Below, in pieces: positions 34,412-46,128 of a stretch of 64,000 nucleotides of DNA (positions within the stretch are counted from its first letter, which is position 1; each line of letters begins with the position of its first letter). The notes beneath the pieces are model-generated. The model made no database searches. It was given only the letters and a program-made list of their open reading frames with translations, and was not told where the DNA came from. A program made the position numbers and the translations under genes. The stretch covers positions 195,589 to 259,588 of the forward strand of contig QAOA01007038.1 of the NCBI GenBank assembly GCA_003255065.1, read 5' to 3'. This DNA is from Cercis canadensis (Eukaryota > Streptophyta > Magnoliopsida > Fabales > Fabaceae).

Positions 34412-36730
34412 TGGGGTGTACAATGAGTAAAATTATGAATTGATTTTGGAAAACAAACTAGAAGTCTGATGTAACAACATCAATGGCAATTGCCAGTACC
34501 GGTAAGCATATAATTTAAAATATATCTGCATAAGTTTTGTTAAATATTTAAATTTGAAGACAAGTTTGTACTTCTTGTACATCGTGAATTTGAAGGAAAT
34601 ATTCATGTTCACGTGACCCCTGCAGAAAATGAAGAGGTTATCTTTGTTGGCCTTTCTTTTGTAATTTTCTTTGTTGGTCGATGTCAACGTCATAATCTTG
34701 TCTCATTTATTATGATTAATTTTTCTTGGGAACATGTAACTGGATGATTGTGGATTCAAGGATCTGTTGACGGATGTAAGTAAGATAGTGTTCAAGATGA
34801 CAAATATACCTTTCAAATCTGCCATTTTGAGCCTTTAATTGATAAATAAAGTTTTTTGTTATATGATTATGATTTTTCAAACTCAAGACCATGAACATTT
34901 CTAAACCTCTTATCATTTGAGGAAGAGATCTAGCTTAGTGCAGCATGTTCCCAATCATAAGATTGATCTTCTCACTCTCTCTTCCCTGGTTTGCAAATAC
35001 AGTCACTATTTACATATTGACAAAAAAATTATATAAACATTTCACCACAAGATCGACTACTTCAATAATCCTTTTCGCTCCAAAAATGTTGTATGTACGT
35101 TATTTAAACTGAGGTGTTATAATATGAAATAAGTTAGGTGATAAAGTTCTCAACTTGATATCTTAGGTAATACATTAAGAGAGTACACAAGCACACATAG
35201 TACAACTGGTTTAAGGATTTCGCAAAAATGTTGACTCCAAGTTTCAAATCCTCGAGTTATAGGAACTAGAATGTTTGATGCCTTGAGTTCTATTCCCCCA
35301 ATATATTCTCCTCCTATTTCTCCCAATGTATTGCCCTCTTATGTGACAAAAAAATACATTAAGATAGCAATAGACCTAATAGTTCAAGAGACAAATTTAA
35401 ATGTAGTAAACCGAACACCATTTGGAAAGCTATTGAATATAGCCCATTATTACATTTTGCGATTCTAATAGTTTCTTTTTCCCTTATATAAGATACGTCA
35501 ACATTCTAAGAGTAGTTGAAAATTCAGCTTAGTCGATCTAATGTAATTGTAGGATAATACCTTGTACAATCTACCGTAATTTTCCATAGTAATAATTTAA
35601 CATGAAAAAGAATGAGGACAGTTTTGCAACTTTCATTTTTGATTTTTTAAAATTTTGCTAATGTGAAGAATTTGAAATATAATGAAATTCTGTATTAAAA
35701 ATGTTATCACCATCTTGTTCGACATAATATGTACAATGATGCCAGCTAAAATATGCATATTACCATTTGGATAAAACCAGTCATAGTAAATTTGCATGAG
35801 AGAATAAAGAAACAAAATCTTAACATCAATGGCCAATAGCTAAGAATTTAAATCCACAGAAGGAAAAAGAGAAACAAAGAAATTAAGAATGACAGAGAGG
35901 AAGATATGATGCTTCAAGTGGAGAAATCAAAGAACATGAAATTTTCAAACAAAGCAGATAGCAGGAACTCGTCTAATGCATGGATGTTATATTTTATTTA
36001 TATTGTTAACCAAAAACAAAAGAAACAATTTTGCTTACAAGGAAATAAAATTTCAGCTAACAGCCTATCTTTAATTACTGCCGCAGATTGATCATTGATG
36101 TAAAAAATAAGTCCACCTTGGATGTTTTTGCATTTCCCCAGTTGCTTTTGAAGATCAAATTGGGTCATTACTAACATAAAAGTGGAAGGTGCAGGACATG
36201 TCATTGACCTAGATCATGAGGACTTTTATCATCTAGTTGCAATATACTCTAAACACACCAAAAGTGAGTAAGTCCTATAAATGGAGCTCTTTTGTCTATG
36301 GAGTATGTCCTCAGAAAGTACACAAGAAAATTTCCAAGTATGTGATACTTATTGCAAATTAATTAGAGAGTTAGAGGTTAAGTTTTGTGTCCATAGGTTT
36401 TAAATATCTAACTACAAATATTTATTTATAAACATGATCTAATAGAGCACAATTTCTGAACTGTTGTCAAAAGGCAAAAATACCACATTCTATTGATTAA
36501 ACCAAAGCCCTCAACTACCAAAAAAACATAAAAAGTAATGCTCTCAATTAGGCTATTTCTTTATCTAACGATAGCTTAAGATAATACTCCACTAATAGAT
36601 TGAATATATAATATTATATATCAAATATGAAGTATGAACAATAGTAGATATATATTACAAGATAGAAGTTCACTATAGACACAAAACAAGGGATACATCA
36701 AACAGAGAATATTCCCTAATACTATTACAT
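34412..36730. other. K4-K5 spacer
   Basis: About 2.3 kb with no gene. The first part parallels the upstream flanks of K1-K3, and the last 0.35 kb parallels their 3' flanks. The middle is diverged, and the CACTA-type MITE site near 35429 is empty. Short open frames (34433-34693, 35906-36204) have no support. Confidence 0.7.
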
Positions 36731-36733
36731 TAA

Positions 36734-36958
36734 GGTGGTATTTGGTATCATGAATGTTTTAACATTCTTGGGAAAGTTAGTATGGGAATAAAAGTTTTTT
36801 ACCTTGGGTACAAGAGAAAAAAAAATCATTTTCAGACATAAAAAATACTTGGAAATGAAATTTTACACTGAGAGTAAAAATAAAACTTTCTCACCTAAGA
36901 GGGTATGAATTAAACATTTTTGAGAATAAAACTTTCATTCCCTATACCAAACACCACC
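36734..36958. mobile_element. Tourist-like (PIF/Harbinger) MITE at the K5 stop codon
   Basis: 225 bp with inverted ends GGTGGTATTTGGTAT / ATACCAAACACCACC. The 3-bp duplication TAA is at 36731-36733 and 36959-36961. K3 and K4 give the empty site ('tattacattaagc'). It has no coding capacity. Confidence 0.9.
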
Positions 36959-37245
36959 TAAGCATCTGAGCATGTGATATCTAACCCACCCCACTGATGG
37001 TGAGGCACACCCAAGGTTTTCCACACAGCCTTTGAGGCATCAACAATGTTGTCGGCACATAGAGGTTGGCAATCATGGTCCTCATCACATCCCATGGTTG
37101 AGTCACACTCATCAACAACAATGGCCACCATGCACACTCCGACCATCTGCACTTATGGTGATGTTGCTGAGGCACCTGCTCATGTTGTTGAACTATCCAG
37201 TAGAAAGCACGAAAACAAGTGTGTCATCAAAATGGTACTGGTTGT

Positions 37246-38677
37246 TGTTAGAAATAGTATCAGGAAAACAATAAAATAGTTAGCTTTGAGGCATGAATAA
37301 TTACATTGTCTTGAGTATAATGTTGCTTATCTACAAAAGCAAATTATCTCAAGATACAACAAAGCCTTCAAAAACTTTTAATGGAAAAACGTAAGTCTTA
37401 ATTCATTAGAAGTTTTCCTTATACATACTTGAAAAGGCACTTTTGAACTAATATGTTTAGTCAGTTATTAACAAATACAATTGTCGATTGCAAACATACA
37501 TTACCAGGTCAAACCGACCCGAACCAGACCGGTCTAGTAATAAAACCGGATACTAAATATTTGTCAAATTAAGGCCCAAGTGCCAATTAGGGGTGTTCAC
37601 AACCGAAATCGATCAAAATATGGCAAATCCAACAGTTTCAGATGAGGACCGATCAGGATCGGATGGCTGAGATTCATTGAAACTGTTTCATCCAGTCAAT
37701 TCGGTTTTAGGTAACAAAAACCGAAATAAACCAACCGATATATCATGTAGTGTGATAGATATAATTATACTTCTTTCAAAGACTTTAAGAGGGTGTGAGG
37801 TCATTTTCAGCCCTTGGATCAATGCGAGGGGTTAATTCATCTACGGAGATGATGTCATCGAGGTTCGTAAATGTCATTGCATCTGTACAACTTTATGCCA
37901 TTCTGACTAATTTTTTAGGAGGATTGGATTGGTAGTCCCACACTCACGCTACACATGCAACACGCAACAATTAATACTAGTCTTGTTTGGTTTTGACGTT
38001 GGTTAGAGTTACTCTTCTCTCTCTCCACTTTACTTTTTAAATTTCATCTTTATCTCTCTCTTCAGCTCTTCCTCTCTTTCTCTTCTCTTTTCTTCTCCTC
38101 TTTCATCTCTCTATACAACTATTCCTTTGTCTTCAACAACTCTAACGGCCGTTGCAACAACTAATTTCTAGAGCAAAAATGGTGGAATCAGCCTCCTCCA
38201 CTTCAAGAAGATCAACGTTAAGCTCCTATGCTTCATTATGTTAATATTTTTTTTTATTTTGTATTAAATTTTATACAAATTTGTTGAGTATTTAAAATAG
38301 TTCAAGATTCACCATCAAATGTATTTTTCATCTACACTTTTCTTCTTCTCCATATGCTATTCTCTTTTTTTTTTTTTCTTTTTGAAAAAAATAAAAATAA
38401 TATACCCTACCCTATTTAACCCACTTCTTCAGATTCTGCATAGCTTTGGTCTGTGACGGGTGAAGATTTTTTAAACCCGATGACCTTCGGTCAAATGAGG
38501 AAGGTGGTCAAAATCAACCGAACCCAACAAATGAACTCCCCTAGTGTCAATCAATGACATTTAAGCATCTTTTTTTTTTAAGTTTAGCCTTTATTTTCCT
38601 TTTCTAAAGCCTTATCCTTTCATTAATTTATTCAACGTGGGACTTGGTTCCACAAGTCATTTACAAACTATTCAACA
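37246..38677. mobile_element. Solo LTR in K5, enlarged by a nested hAT MITE
   Basis: Ends TGTTAGAAATAG...TATTCAACA, target duplication GTTGT. Without the nested hAT element and one of its flanks the sequence is about 468 bp, a plausible LTR length. The sequence 'caacgtgggacttggttccac' near 38633 is of a kind I associate with LTR ends. No internal retroelement coding is present, so LTR-LTR recombination is the likely origin. The family is unrelated in sequence to the K2 copia LTR. Confidence 0.8.
37588..38543. mobile_element. Non-autonomous hAT-type element nested in the solo LTR
   Basis: 956 bp with inverted ends TAGGGGTGTTCA / TGAACTCCCCTA (one mismatch) and the 8-bp duplication GTGCCAAT (37580-37587) / GTGTCAAT (38544-38551). 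Subterminal 'aaccga' motifs occur at both ends. There is no transposase frame. Confidence 0.85.
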
Positions 38678-38965
38678 GTTGTCACATTCTGAAGGGCCAC
38701 CACCATCTCCACCCTTTTGAAAACTGTTGAGAGTGAGATATGCCTTGGTGTGGCTTGACACAGGTGGTGAGCATTCATATGTTTGGTATATTTCACCTTC
38801 TTTGCAACAATCTAAATCATTATCTTTGTTGCATTCCCCTGGAAGAGGCTTCTTTCCTTTGATTCTGCCACTTGGGCCACATTTTTGAGCTTCAGAGTTT
38901 AAACAACTTGTTAAAATGACAGTGACCAACAGAAGAAAGGAAGCTTTTGAGTAACAAGTCTTCAT

Positions 38966-39674
38966 TCTGTCTGTTTTCCTCTTTTTTCTCTGTATTGTTC
39001 TGCTTACTAGTTGGCGATTAATTCAAGGGCTTTGAATCCAAATTTATCGACAATGCAAAATAAGGAAATACTGCTGGATCTGATTTTTATATTGTCTTTT
39101 GTTAATTAAGTATTCAAATTTAAAGACAAGTTTGTACTTATTAATTACTATGAAGAATGAACGATCATAATCACTTATCTTTATTATGCCAGGAAACATT
39201 CATGTGCTTAGCACCCCTATTCCTACTGAAAACATTTAAAAAAAAAAATTGTTATTTTTTTAAGGCCTTTATTTTGTCATAATTAAGATATCTATTTATT
39301 TTAACTCTAAAAAAAACCTTCTAGGAAAACGTCATTATTTGTAGACCATTTAACGTTCACACTAAAATAAAGAATAAATTAAGATATCTATCTATTCTAA
39401 CTTTTGAAAGACAGCTATGGAAACCACCTTGCTAAGCTATTTAAGAAGTTGCACTACACCACTTCTTATTGAAAGAGTTTTACTAGAACACACATCCTAT
39501 AATTAATATTATTGCAAAGATCTCAAAAATTCAAGTCACACAATATGGGTCAGATTCCAAAATAGTTGACAAAATTTGAATTTAATTGTGTAAAAAAAAT
39601 CAATATTTTATTTTTTCAACATTTTTATTTGTATTGTTTTGTTTATGCATTTCATAATAAACTAACTTTTTTAG
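38966..39674. other. K5 upstream flank
   Basis: AT-rich, diverged relative of the upstream flanks of K1-K4 (for example 'aagacaagtttgtacttatt' near 39122). The TATA position is degraded ('aaatttatcgacaatg'). No gene. Confidence 0.6.
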
Positions 39675-40020
39675 GCAAATTGACCTAAATAATACACATT
39701 TGTAAACTATTTACATAAAAGTGGTAGTTTCCAAACTATTTATCTAAAAGGAGCAGTTTTGAATATTTTATTATTTTTCAAACGGAAGTGAAACATGTTA
39801 TACACAGGTAGAGCATGTATGAACTAAAAATGCTATAGGGCATATCCACCAATCGTATGTTCACTGTTTAAAAAAGCTGTTGGGATTCTTTTAAAAAATG
39901 AACACGTTGTAGCCTATAAAGTGTGTTCAATTTAAACACGCTTTACGAGGTAGGACAATGCAAAAGCATGAAAGACATTCACGCTTTATGGGTTAAATTG
40001 TCACGCTTTATCTTGTAAAG
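39675..40020 (+). repeat. Left terminal inverted repeat of the MULE
   Basis: Matches the complement of 51110-51520. Shared blocks include 'ttgaatattttattattttt', 'actgtttaaaaaag.tgttgg' and 'gcctataaagtgtgttcaat'. Short internal repeats of the kind 'gaacacg...tttaaacacgcttta' occur near the inner end. Confidence 0.85.
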
Positions 40021-40322
40021 CATGTATGTCCCCCTTTTCCAAACATGCCCCATTCTTCTTCCTCCTTCCCTTCTTTCATTTTCACTTTCCACCATTGTTC
40101 TTCTTCTTCCTGCTGTGGTCCCCCATTGTTCTTCTTGTTGTGTCTTTCTTCCTCTTGTGGTCCCTTCATATGCTTCAGGATGTACGCATTCTTCTTCTTC
40201 TTCTTGTGTCGGTTTGTTTGCTTCATTTAGAACACGTTGTCTATCATTTTGAAGACACAAAAGTTCATTTCATCATATGCTTGTTATAGATCTGTCTTCC
40301 AGTTGTCTATTTTGTATTTATT

Positions 40323-42220
40323 ATGGCACAATATGAACTTGTATTGCCTGGTCCTGTAAATCCTATTGTGTTGACTGACAAGCAAACCATGTTTCAACTG
40401 ATACAGGGAAAAATGGAGTAAGTATTTTGCTTGGACTTGTTTAAAAATTTTGATTTTTGTAATGAAATGGTTGACTTATTTATTTAAATTATAGTTAGTA
40501 ATTTTTTTAAATAATATAATTATTTCAGGTGGAGAGAGATTTGTGCAGACATACATCCATAAGGTTTTCCCACCCGATGCGAAGGTGATGGAGTATGTTA
40601 GGCAGACGAGTTTTGGAGGAGCTGCATTGATGACTCCATTAAAGTTAAATAGGGACTTTTTGTCTCCTTTAGTTGAGCGATGGCAACCAAAACTACACAA
40701 TTTTCACATGCCTGGTGGAGAGTGTACGATCATGTTGCAAGACGTGAAGATGATGTTGGGGCTTCCTATTGATAGTAATATGGTGAGTGGTTACAGTCAG
40801 CACCCATGGTTGGAGCTAATACAAGATTTGCTAGGCGTTATGCCAGACCAGGATGCGTTGGTTGGATCAAGACTAAAGCTGACGTGGATGAAGGACATAT
40901 TTGCTGTTTTGCGAAATGATGCTACTGAGCAAGAAGTGCAGTATCATGCCAAGGCATATATCATGCAAATGATTGGTGAATGGTTAATGTCTGATGCCAC
41001 TAGTAACTACATGCATCTGATATACCTTAATGGTTAATGTCTGATGCCACTAGTAACTACATGCATCTGATATACCTTAAGCTGCTAGAGGATTGGGATG
41101 GTGAGGGGCCCATGAGCTAGGGATTTGCTATTCTGGTGCACCTGTGCAGGAGCCTCTAGAACTTTTCGCTTGGCCGCACATTGGAGTTTGGAGGCTTTGC
41201 TGGAGGTTTTGGCATATGAGAGATTCCCCAATCTTTCTCCATCACCTCCGCAGCAAGGTAGGAGAGTGGTTGGGCCACTTGCATGCAGGTTAGTGATATT
41301 TAAATTATGTTTTTGATATAAATTAAATTGTATGTTACAAATTAGTAGATTTGATAAACATTAGTTATAAATTAAATTGTGGAGTACTTTTTAGAAGTGC
41401 TAATTTTAATTAGTTATAATTAAAATTAATTAAAATGTGTGATATGTTTAGTATAAATAATTATGTACATAAATTTAATATGTTATTGCATAATACATGA
41501 ATATAATCTGATAAGTTAAATGAATACATTAGGTGGAGACATTCCCTAAGTTATAGGGACATCAGTTGGGGTATCAGCAAGCTTTTGATCAGCTTGGAGT
41601 TGATGAAGTAAGATAATTGAATAGTTTGTAGTTAAATTTGCATTGATTATCTATGCATTTTTGTATGGTTTACTTAAATAATAGTATTTGTAATTTACAG
41701 ATGATATGGCAACCTTACAGTTGGGCGGTGCTGCCACCTTACTATCGGGCAGGACACAACATTTAGGCAGCAAAGGTCCCCTTGGATTGTTTTAACGTAG
41801 TAAAGACCCACCACAACCCAAACCGAGTGATACGCCAATTCAGAGAATATTAGGGTATTCCCGTAGCCCCTGAGGGGTATGCTCAGCAGTTAGAGAGTTT
41901 GACCTTGAGAGGCAACCAAGACCGATTGTGGACCCTGTTTCATGAGGCATATTACGAGGCAAGGACGTAATCACGTAGTTTAGTGTGATGGGGATTTTAG
42001 CGTCAAATCGAAATACATGATATGGCATCTCCGAATCACATGGAAGTGGATGAGCCCAAGTAGCTTGATTCCCCCTGATCAGGTTTGTGAAATGCTTGTT
42101 ATTGCAGCTTGTGAGATATGATTTAAAATAAAGTTAAGTATATTTAGTTTATTATTTACAGGATGACATTCTTTTACCCCAGCACCAACCTCCACCAGAG
42201 CAGCCACCTATCTCAGAGCC
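40323..42220 (+). pseudogene. Plant mobile domain (PMD/MAIN-like) protein pseudogene
   Basis: The first exon is probably 40323-40417 (MAQYELVLPGPVNPIVL; donor GTAAGT). The second begins near 40529. The main domain is at 40543-41037: FPPDAKVMEYVRQTSFGG, LVERWQPKLHNFHMPGGECTI as two pieces, and MLGLPIDSNMVSGY. Later exons give LEVLAYERFPNLSP (about 41200), a piece with SLSYRDISWG (about 41540), and a C-terminal part MIWQPYSWAVLPPYYR (about 41701) followed by VIRQFREY. A perfect 50-bp tandem duplication (40981-41080), stops near 41119 and 41765, and a phase mismatch at the first intron make it inactive. PMD proteins are carried by plant MULEs and some gypsy elements; host members such as MAIN affect meristem integrity. 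Confidence 0.85.
40981..41080 (+). repeat. Perfect 50-bp tandem duplication inside the PMD exon
   Basis: The unit starting 'tggttaatgtctgatgccac' at 40981 is repeated without change at 41031. Fifty is not a multiple of three, so the frame is lost after the first unit. Confidence 0.97.
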
Positions 42221-42614
42221 GTAGGCCCAGTAACCAATGCAGTTCCAATAGGCCTTGCAATTGCATTGGATTCCACCCTTCCAGCATCCACCACCATTCC
42301 AACAGGGGCAATATTTTAGGCCTCCTTCAACTGCAGAACAATTTGCTTCCTTCTAGGCCAATCTTACCCAATTGTTTTATAACTATGGGTTAATTCAACA
42401 AGATTATAGGACCCAGTATCCTCAGTGGATGCCCATAGCACAAGCTCAGGGTGAGGCTATGACACATGCTTAGGGTGAGGCTAGCGCACAGCCTGACGGT
42501 CATCGTATGCCACCAGATGACGGTGCCAATAGAGCGAGGTCCTCACGACAAAGTTCGGCGTCACAGTCTACATCTAGACAATGTTCTCAGCCCCGAGCGG
42601 ATAAGGCCATTTTG

Positions 42615-44260
42615 AGAGTGCATGATCTATTCCTAGAGGGGGGTGAATAGGAATTAATTAAAAAATTGCTTATTAAAGCTAATTCAAGTAGCAGATTTGT
42701 TTAAGAACTTGTTAACGAAAACTAGTTCTTACAAACAAGTTCTTCTACAAATCTTAGACTTAAATAATCAAACAAAGACTTTATAAACCATGCACCATTA
42801 GAAACAGAGGATTAACCAGAGAAGCAAAGATAAAGGAAGAGAGAGCAAGACAAAGATTTTATAGTGGTTCGGCCTAACATGCCTACATCCACTTCTCTCA
42901 TGTTAATGGGGTTCCACTATACTTTCAAGGTTATTTCTCAAGCTTCTCCAAACTTTACACCAAGTTTATTTTACAAGCTTCTTCAAGCTTAGCTCCCATG
43001 GTTTTTGTTTTCCAAGCTCACCATGAACTTACTCTCTCTAACTCTAGAGGTCACACCCATGGATTTCTCCCATAGAAATCCATGATACAAAACCCCAAGT
43101 GTTTTGGTTTAGCCCCAAGAAGAAACTCTCTCAAAGAGTAGATATGAAACAATGAGGATCTTGATACATGAAGATATCCGAGAGTAGGAAGAAGAAGATG
43201 CATAGCTTAGTTCTTTAACAATGGCTTCCTTCTCTCTCTTTTCTCGTGGGTTTCTTCTCCTCTATTCTTCATGAATGTTGAATACTTTATGCCTTCTTGC
43301 TTTATTGCCTTCTCCTCTATTGCTTATTCTTCATGAATGTTCGGCCTAACATGCCTACATCCACTTCTCCCATGTTAATGGGGTTCCACTATACTTTCAA
43401 GGTTATTTCTCAAGCTTCTCCAAGCTTTACACCAAGTTTATTTTACAAGCTTCTTCAAGCTTTGCTCCCATGGTTTTTGTTTTCCAAGCTCACCATGAAC
43501 TTACTTTCTCTAACTCTAGAGGTCACACCCATGGATTTCTCCCATAGAAATCCATGATACAAAACCCAAGTGTTTTGGTTTAGCCCCAAGAAGAAACTCT
43601 CTCAAAGAGTAGATATGAAACAATGAGGATCTTGATACATGAAGATATCCGAGAGTAGGAAGAAGAAGATGCAGAGCTTAGTTCTTTAACAATGGCTTCC
43701 TTCTCTCTCTTTTCTCGTGGGTTTCTTCTCCTCTATTCTTCATGAATGTTGAATACTTGATGCTTTCTTGCTTTATTGGCTTCCCTTGCACGTGAAAGAC
43801 CAAATGGTGAGGGAAAAGAGGAGCCATCAACCGGCTGACCCCTTGTCCATCAGTCACCCTCCTTTTGTCCTTTTTGTCCAAAAAGTTTCTCTTTGTGTAA
43901 GAGAGTATAAACACCTTTCTTGATACTTGAGCTTTTCCAAAAGCACATAAAAAGATATTTCCTATTTACTAAGAGTACAGCTCTCAGTCAGATAAGCAAA
44001 AGGGAAACTTTGGCCCGAAGCCCGCAAGCAGCCTTGTCCACATCAGCAATCTCATAGTCCTATCACATAATCCAAAACTGGTTTTGAAGAACAAGTTCTT
44101 CAGGACTCATTTGATGATTGAGCTAGATACAACTTAGAAAACATAGCAAAGATTAATAACAACAAGACAAATAACACATATAAGAAATTAAGACATTATT
44201 GTTATCATCAAAATAGGTTCAGAAACTCGTGAGACTAACACACTTCGTCAGCGTCCGCTC
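42615..44260. mobile_element. Nested non-coding element in the PMD tail
   Basis: The Ser/Arg-rich PMD tail coding (about 42520-42610) breaks off. A stretch with 'tagaggggggtgaatagg' follows, a phrase typical of the start of a common plant repeat. It contains a 472-bp internal tandem duplication and ends near 'caaaataggttcagaaact'. No protein domain is visible. The edges and class are uncertain. Confidence 0.5.
42868..43790. repeat. 472-bp tandem duplication
   Basis: 'ttcggcctaacatgcctaca' starts at 42868 and again at 43340, and the two copies then run in parallel to about 43780 with few differences. The open frames in it (43297-43557, 43678-43914) are not conserved domains. Confidence 0.92.
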
Positions 44261-44640
44261 AGCAGAGGACACACTTTGTCCAGGATCACACTAACCTAAC
44301 TATGTTGGCAAATGCATACATTGTGGGAACAGTTTTACCCTAATATAACATGTTTGGTACTAACGTCAATATGCCCACATCAACATTTGGTGTAGATCTT
44401 GCTCTAGACCTGATAGTAGGGTCATCACGTGCACAATTGGGAGACGTGTACGCCTTTTAGTGACCCCCATTGGTCCTCCTCATATTAATTAGGGGGAGAT
44501 GGATGTTGATCCTACAGCTTTAAGGTTAGATGACATCTATGATGACCTAATAACCGTCAATCTGGATGTAGCTCCTTAGTAGGCTCCTCAACTGGCTCAT
44601 CAAAGTGCACGTGACAGACAGGCCAAAAAGTGTTACACAG
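44261..44640 (+). pseudogene. Continuation of the PMD tail or 3' region
   Basis: After the nested element the sequence resumes with text of similar composition. I recognise no domain. It lies between the PMD gene and the minus-strand fragments and contains stops in all plus-strand frames. Confidence 0.3.
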
Positions 44641-44800
44641 GTAGCCGATTTATATCAGTAGCATTCATATTTTATGTGTAATCAGTTAACTGTAATAGAC
44701 AGTTGTATTTGAAATTATGTATAAAATATGGTATGTAATAATTTTATGTGTAATGACTTAACCATTTATTTACATTATTTAACCGTTTATGTTGATCTTA

Positions 44801-45104
44801 TTACAAATTTAGTCCAACATTTAAAACTAAATCGAAATTGAAATCATGATGAATATGAATATGTATAGGTGTCACGTCATCTTTCCAAAGTACCCAACAA
44901 CCTCCAATGAAGCCATTATAGCGGGTGACGATCATGTTATTGAAGCCAATACATTTTCCAATGTAATTTTGCATCTCGTTGTTATCCTCGTACCACGTCT
45001 TTGTCAAGATGAAGACACTGACTTCGTGTTGACGACATATCATGTGTGCAATATCTTAGAAGTCAAGATGTGTTATACCTCTACAATTTTATATTACAAC
45101 AATC
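44801..45104 (-). pseudogene. LINE-like endonuclease (EEP) N-terminal fragment
   Basis: The minus-strand translation gives a start-like MIVVI...NCRG, then VSVFILTKTWYEDNNEM and GFNNMIVTRYNGFIGGCWVLW. This is the pattern of the N-terminus of plant LINE endonuclease domains (exonuclease-endonuclease-phosphatase fold). The catalytic His/Asp region is absent. A frame break near 45050-45090 splits it. Its presence inside a MULE suggests captured or nested sequence. Confidence 0.5.
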
Positions 45105-45760
45105 ATGTTGACATGTGCCGGATAATATTCATGACGTTGTGGTTCAATAGATAGTGACTCCAAAGACAAATGATACCCTGACATGTCATTGAAATGTATT
45201 GCAGTTGGTAAGTAAGTCAGAATTATCTGCATCTCTTGTGCGACTCCAACATGTCGCACAATCTGGAGTCGAGGTTTATTTGCGAGAAAAAATAATAAGG
45301 TAGTGTTATTTGTCAAGTCACAGCGCCAATGTCACATATATACCAACCAGTCATATAACACTTGGATGTATTTCTTGTTTGTGCCAGCTTCTCCAAATGA
45401 TTGTCGCACTGAATCCAGATACTCAACAATAACTCCTAATGTCCCCTAATTAGGTACGTCCATGTCAAGAACAATATATGAGGGCAATAACCTGCACATC
45501 TTTGACTCCTCAACTGGCCACCATTTCTGTGTATAATTATTCTTTTTGTATAAGGTCATTGATTTCCATAGCAGTTGTAACTCTAGTGAAAAATTCGTAA
45601 TGTTTATTGAATTTTCCTGTATATGTCGAAGTTCCTCATCGAATATCTTATAGAATGAACCTTGGGATGACATAAATCCCTATGCATATTCGTCGTTATC
45701 TTCAAACCATGTTGAATCCATGTCATAATCTTGTGATGAAAGCGACATTGTGCTACGCAA
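45089..45760 (-). pseudogene. Unrecognised coding-like fragment in the MULE
   Basis: Two minus-strand frames (45673-45446 and 45316-45089) can be read as one broken protein without a domain I know. It contains YTQKWWPVEESKM and YIVLDMDVPN, then ANKPRLQIVRHVGVAQEMQ. The biased composition and alignable breaks suggest old coding sequence, perhaps an accessory MULE ORF. Confidence 0.35.
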
Positions 45761-46128
45761 ATATATATTCGTTAATTAAAATTTTACAATAAAGTGTGAA
45801 TTTAATATAAATAAAACTACATAAACATGAAAATATTTGTATGTAACAAACAAGTAAGAAAAAGAATGTTACAACTTAATTGTTACAAGACAATATTACA
45901 CATGCACAAACATTGTCATTTGCTAATATTATTCGTCGTTTGTCATATGGTATGGACAACTCAGTACGCGGTCAACTTTCATAGGGGTTAACTCATGATT
46001 CATAACAACTTTCTCATTAGCAAGTTTCAAAAATAGTACCAGTATATACGCACCAATATTCTATTATTTTCCTTTAGAATTTGTAAAATGACAGCTTCAT
46101 AATCACGTTGATTCCTTGGATCCATTGT

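Larger units (their letters stand above)
36958..38965 (-). pseudogene. Kiwellin-like K5, split by a solo LTR
   Basis: The 5' half (38965-38683) encodes a good signal peptide (LLLVTVILTSCLNSEAQ) and the segment to [12 protein letters not shown]. The 3' half (37240-36958) gives the rest. The split point is the same base as in K2, with GTTGT duplicated (37241-37245, 38678-38682). Further damage in the 3' half is a TAG for the Trp of the STGWFNN motif and a 4-bp insertion in the codons before VAMVVDEC, which shifts the frame. The MITE at the end moved the stop from TAA to TAG. The N-terminal half differs from the others ([17 protein letters not shown]), so it is a diverged copy. It is not functional. 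Confidence 0.93.

Noticed and set aside
40022-40289. Several overlapping frames with Ser/Phe/Leu or Lys/Glu runs
   Set aside because: Low-complexity CT-rich sequence just inside the MULE repeat. All frames are open because of composition.
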